Positions 60,286 to 64,000 of a stretch of 64,000 nt of DNA are shown piece after piece. The position numbers and the translations under genes are program-made. The stretch is from contig CAUJLY010000004.1 in the NCBI GenBank assembly GCA_963281155.1, forward strand, positions 1,302,001 to 1,366,000, written 5' to 3'. This DNA is from Rhabditophanes sp. KR3021. Lineage: Eukaryota > Nematoda > Chromadorea > Rhabditida > Alloionematidae. Under the pieces are notes generated by a model. It did no database searches. It had not been told where the DNA came from and saw only the letters and a program-made list of their open reading frames with translations. Each line of letters opens with the position of its first letter. The first letter of the stretch is position 1.

Positions 60286-60692
60286 ATGGAGGATGTCATT
60301 GTCAACCTCACCGTTAAGTCATGATTATCACCATTACACCTTCTGTTTTGACCGTTAGTTTGACAATTTCTCTATTGTTTATTTTAATTTCTTTTTAGAT
60401 TCCTGCAACCGGAGGTCGCGCTATTCACAAGATCAAGAACAATGGAGTAAGCCGCCTGGCATTCAAACTCAAGACATCGAATAACGCCTGCTATAAAGTT
60501 CGTCCTGTTTATGGATTCATCGACCCAAACGCAGAAGTTCAAATGGAGATCATCAAGACTGAGTCTGCTCCAAAGGAAGATCGTCTTGTCTTGCAATTCG
60601 CCGAAACCCCTCCAGAGGAAACTAACCCTCAAGCTCCATTCCTAGCATCCGCGATTCAAGGAGAACTAATCATGGTGCTTTCTTCCAATTAA
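60286..60692 (+). CDS. Sperm-specific MSP-domain protein (SSP type)
   Basis: Exons 60286-60312 and 60399-60692 (86-nt intron, GTTAAG...CTTTTTAG) give 106 aa, about the size of nematode SSP proteins. After MEDVIVNLT the motif is IPATGGRAIHKIKNNGVSRL, then SSP-like FKLKTSNNACYKVRPVYGF, PKEDRLVLQFAETPPEE, NPQAPF and GELIMVL. A single MSP-like beta-sandwich, probably expressed in the male germ line. The short first exon is inferred from phase and position and is less sure than exon 2. Third positions are C-rich, unlike the surrounding AT-rich DNA. Confidence 0.88.
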
Positions 60693-61309
60693 TAAATTTA
60701 AGTACTATTTCAATTATGTGGTAGTCTTTATTTTATAACGTGTATCAACTAAATTGCTCAAATAAACCTGATTGTAATAGTGATGTGTTCAATTATTGCT
60801 CCATATCTTTAATATAAATAAAAAATTCACTTACTAGTAGTTTTTGTTTATGAGTTAATTTATTTCGTGAGTTATACGAGTAGGTAATTAAATTTATCAA
60901 CTTGGTTAACAAATTATCTAAAACTTTCTTTAAAAACATAACTTTTATTGAATATAAGTTGATTATTTATTTCTGCTTAATCTGCCTTTGTAAGGCTCTT
61001 ATGTGTATTACAATAAACGTACGACATCACACGGTTTTCTATTTATTAAAACTAAAGACAGTACAAGTGGAACTTTATTATATATTCTCAGTGATAAACA
61101 TGATAATACTTAAAAATAATGGATCTTAAAGAATCACTTTATTTAAAAGCTTATAAAGCAGAAGATATTTGCAATTATTCTTTGGATAAATACATGTTAA
61201 TCACCTTATGGAAATGTGCACAAAATTATCTGTTTGACTTAATATAACAAAAGAAACGTATTTATTTATTGAAACTCTTTAGCTATTGAAATTTATTTAA
61301 TTATTTTAA
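60693..61309. other. Convergent intergenic spacer
   Basis: Between the 3' ends of the SSP gene (+) and UDP-glucose epimerase (-). AT-rich; the frame at 60902-61129 is not supported as coding. Confidence 0.45.
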
Positions 61310-62388
61310 TTATTGGTAGCCATTTGGATTATTGAATTGCCAATTCCACATATCGCGGCACATGTCATCAACACCTAATTCTGTTTTCCATCCAAGTTTT
61401 TGAATAGCAAGTGAAGGGTCACAATAAACTTCACCTACATCACCTGGTCTTGGTGGGGATGTTTTGATAGGAATTTCATGTCCACAGGCTTTTTCCATTC
61501 CTTTTACCATTTCTAAAACAGAATGTCCTTTTCCAATTCCTAAATTATAAACCTCATATCCAACATTCTTTTCTCTGTCCATTCGATCCAATGCAGCTAC
61601 ATGCCCCTTAGCCAAATCAACGATATGAATATAATCGCGTAGACTTGTCCCATCATTTGTATTGTAATCTGTACCATACACATTTAAATAAGGCAATTTC
61701 CCAACAGCAACTTGTGCAATGTATGGCATCAAGTTATTAGGAATCCCCTTTGGGTCTTCTCCGATTCTTCCTGAAGGATGAGCACCCACGGCATTGAAGT
61801 ATCTTAGAACAATGATATTCCATGAATTGTCGGAAATAACGAGGTCCCTCAACATTTGTTCATTCATGCATTTACTTTGCCCATAAGGATTAGTGACTCC
61901 AACACCAGTTTGTGTTTGTTCAGTAATCGGCAGAAATTCTGGGTTGCCATAAACGGTTGCACTGCTTGAAAAAACAAAATTTTTGATACCGTGATCGGCA
62001 CAAAGTGACAACAAATTTAATGTTCCAATCAAATTATTTTGATAATACATCAAAGGTTCTCTCACTGATTCAGCAACAGACTTTAGAGCAGCAACATGGA
62101 TGATAGCATCAAACTTATGTTCAACAAAAATTTGACCGAGTCTTTTTATGTCTTTTAGATCGCATTTAACAAAAGTCACTACTTTACCAGTCAGCTCCTC
62201 GATACGTTTAATGCAAACAGCCTTTTCCATATCGTCTTAAAAAGTATAAATTAATTAAACTTTAATACCTTACCTTCGATGGCATTCGCAAAGTTATCCA
62301 CACAAACTACATCGTAATCAGCATTCAATAACTCCAAAACTGTATGTGATCCAATAAAACCAGCACCACCACTAACTAATATCTTCAT
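61310..62388 (-). CDS. gale-1: UDP-glucose 4-epimerase
   Basis: Leloir pathway interconversion of UDP-glucose/UDP-galactose (and the GlcNAc forms in animals). Exons 62388-62274 and 62235-61310 with a 38-nt intron; about 346 aa. NAD-binding [20 protein letters not shown], catalytic SSSATVYG with Ser/Thr and [12 protein letters not shown] with the YxxxK pair, [31 protein letters not shown] and [14 protein letters not shown]. The protein is full length and apparently intact. Confidence 0.96.
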
Positions 62389-62946
62389 CTTGCTCGAAAT
62401 GAATCAATGCAAAAAAGTTGAAACATTTTATACACACTTTTTTGCTATCAAAGCGATCTAATGCAGACGTGTAACTAAAGTGTGCTTAAAACAATTTTTT
62501 AAAGTGATTGCCGATGACGTTGAGTGCATTATGTAATATTTGTTAAATGTGCAAATGAATAAATTTAACCAATCTAGGTAAATATAATTCGAAACATATA
62601 TTTAAATAATTCATTAGACATTTCCATCAATCATCATTTTCATTACTTTAATTTGTATTCAACTATGCTGCAGCTGGGTGTGTTTAAAATGATATATGTA
62701 ATTACGATAAATGATGTTCGGATAAAAATTAAAAGATCTAGATCATTTTTGAGTATTAAAAGGATTATTTGAATCACCATAATTCATTGAGCATCACATA
62801 CGTGGAACTGATTATGTCGTCGTCGAAAACTCCCTCCACTAAAACAATTACTCATCCATACAGATCAGCAACAACCAAAACACAGAACTAAAAGAAACTC
62901 ACCAATAAGCTGTTGAAAGTAACATGTTCATTCAAATAAGTAAAAA
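62389..62946. other. Intergenic, no gene seen
   Basis: Divergent region between the epimerase and the small Gly/Asn-rich protein. A missing first exon of the latter might be here, but I could not define one. Confidence 0.4.
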
Positions 62947-63402
62947 ATGTATAACTTTAATATTCTCTTAGTCCGGTTATGCTACTTTCAAAGCCGAAAT
63001 GACAGCAAAAATGATGCCCTCAAAGCTATGATCGATGCCAATATTACTGCTTCCAGCTTAACTGCAGATCAAAAAACACTTATTCAAAGTTTTGAAGCTA
63101 TTTATGCAAATGGTGATTTAACTCCACAACAAATAAGAAATCAAACGGAAGCATTGGAACAAAGTGCTAATGAAGCTGACCTAAAGGCTATTGGAGAATT
63201 CTTTAAGAGCTTGGGAATTCACGAAGAAGATGATTTTGATGGAAAATTCGGTAGATTTGAGGGAATGGGTCAAAATAATGGAGGTCCAGAAAGAAATGGG
63301 GGGATGAATGGAGGTCAAGAAGGAAATGGTGGAATGGATGGAAGAAAAGAAGAAGGTCGTGAAAATGAAAGAGCAAAATATGAAACTACTCCTGCTTCAT
63401 AA
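62947..63402 (+). CDS. Small acidic protein with Gly/Asn repeats, possibly DUF148/SXP-RAL-2-like
   Basis: A 151-aa frame: a helical charged region (ALKAMIDANITASSLTADQK ... GDLTPQQIRNQTEALEQSAN ... IGEFFKSLG) followed by a repeat tail (NGGMNGGQEGNGGMDGRKEE). The LTxxQ...ANGDLTPQQ...ALEQS pattern is reminiscent of nematode SXP/RAL-2 (DUF148) secreted proteins, but no good signal peptide is present. The start is doubtful because TATTCTCTTAG at about 62971 is a plausible acceptor and an upstream exon may supply the N-terminus. Confidence 0.5.
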   Translation: MYNFNILLVRLCYFQSRNDSKNDALKAMIDANITASSLTADQKTLIQSFEAIYANGDLTPQQIRNQTEALEQSANEADLKAIGEFFKSLGIHEEDDFDGKFGRFEGMGQNNGGPERNGGMNGGQEGNGGMDGRKEEGRENERAKYETTPAS

Positions 63403-63710
63403 AAGTCTATAATTTCTTTACAATTGATATTTTGAAATAAACAATGCTTCATCATGACAAAATAAGTAAAACATATTTTAATATCTTCGTTATATGTCAT
63501 ACATGATGTGAAGAGTAATTTTTAAAGATTATGTGGTTATTTTGATTGGTTGTGCATGTTATGTAGTGAGCAAGACTCAAAACCATTTACTACTCTCTTT
63601 GTGTTTCAGTGTCTTTTTATTAAAATTTGAGTGATTTCAACTTTAGAATTTGGGATATTGTCATTTCAGATAATTATATACTACATATTTCATTTAGCAA
63701 TAATAATACT

Positions 63711-64000
63711 TTAAACAAAATTTTGTGCGGAATCAACAATGCAATAAAGATACTTTTCTTCAGTTGGAATAAATGTACCTGAAAATTGGAGGGTAGCTGT
63801 AGCAGTTTGATTTAGTTTATCTCCTGTATAAAGCGATAATAAATCTTTCAAATGTTTGTTACAAGTAAATGCCTTAAAACGAATACTGTCGTATTTAGTG
63901 GTATCTACGTTTTCAAGAACTTTGTTGAGTAGAAATTGAACAACATCTTTATTTTCAGCATAAAAAGGACCAACAGTAAGCATTCCATTTGTCATTTCCC
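63711..64000 (-). CDS. C-terminal part of a possible GNAT N-acetyltransferase, truncated by window edge
   Basis: The frame ends at 63711 and is still open at the right edge. GMLTVGPFYAENKDVVQFLL, then NKVLENV, recalls the C-terminal half of the YitH/HolE-type acetyltransferase domain (GPLYAD...A..LL), common in nematode paralogues; the end has CIVDSAQNFV. Identification rests on this short motif, so it is tentative. Confidence 0.45.
   Translation of the reverse strand, partial: EMTNGMLTVGPFYAENKDVVQFLLNKVLENVDTTKYDSIRFKAFTCNKHLKDLLSLYTGDKLNQTATATLQFSGTFIPTEEKYLYCIVDSAQNFV

Noticed and set aside
1..64000. CRISPR arrays, bacterial operons, rRNA genes
   Set aside because: None seen; spliced genes and nematode-specific families make the window eukaryotic throughout.

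Overview
The window is nematode nuclear DNA. The evidence is a sperm-specific MSP-domain protein of the SSP type, a ground-like (GRL) secreted protein, tiny introns (most 37-51 nt, GT-AG with T-rich acceptors), AT-rich spacers, and AG acceptors just upstream of several start codons, as expected for spliced-leader trans-splicing. Few introns and long exons would suit a clade IV (Tylenchina, Strongyloides/Rhabditophanes-like) worm, but that placement is only an inference. All gene models below were spliced by eye.

Layout. 1-6465 (-): class VII myosin, 3' end beyond the window. 8.0-9.4 kb (-): alpha-carbonic anhydrase. 11.7-21.8 kb (-): four closely spaced same-strand genes that look like an operon, RNA polymerase III largest subunit > PIG-F > NPRL2 > maleylacetoacetate isomerase; PIG-F stop and NPRL2 start are 1 nt apart. 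22.8-24.1 kb (+): MAP kinase kinase. 26.6-28.1 kb (-): adenylyl cyclase-associated protein. 31.1-35.7 kb (+): CNNM-type transporter. 36.5-38.1 kb (+): flavin monooxygenase. 39.9-50.1 kb: secreted and extracellular proteins (GRL protein, YSQP/Cys-Arg-rich protein, Thr-rich Cys protein, a somatostatin/allatostatin-C-like neuropeptide precursor) plus an AADAC-like lipase. 51.2-54.2 kb: a four-TM membrane protein converging on HMG-CoA reductase. 54.8-58.6 kb (+): importin-7/8. 59-64 kb: DJ-1, SSP sperm protein, UDP-glucose 4-epimerase (-), a small acidic Gly/Asn-rich protein, and the edge of a possible N-acetyltransferase.

Three things stand out. (1) Two unrelated genes (CNNM transporter and AADAC-like hydrolase) can only be read through conserved motifs if each contains a 2-nt microexon flanked by proper splice sites. 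(2) Six loci carry decayed copies of one unrecognised protein family; five lie inside introns of housekeeping genes, always antisense to the host, and the sixth is antisense just 3' of the MAP kinase kinase. Two copies keep a Y-[IV]-G-x3-N motif reminiscent of GIY-YIG nucleases. (3) A roughly 430-bp dispersed repeat with a Pol III B-box-like core occurs twice.

Caution: several otherwise intact conserved genes contain single-base frame breaks, mostly an apparent extra base in or beside a homopolymer. This looks more like residual assembly indels than real pseudogenes.
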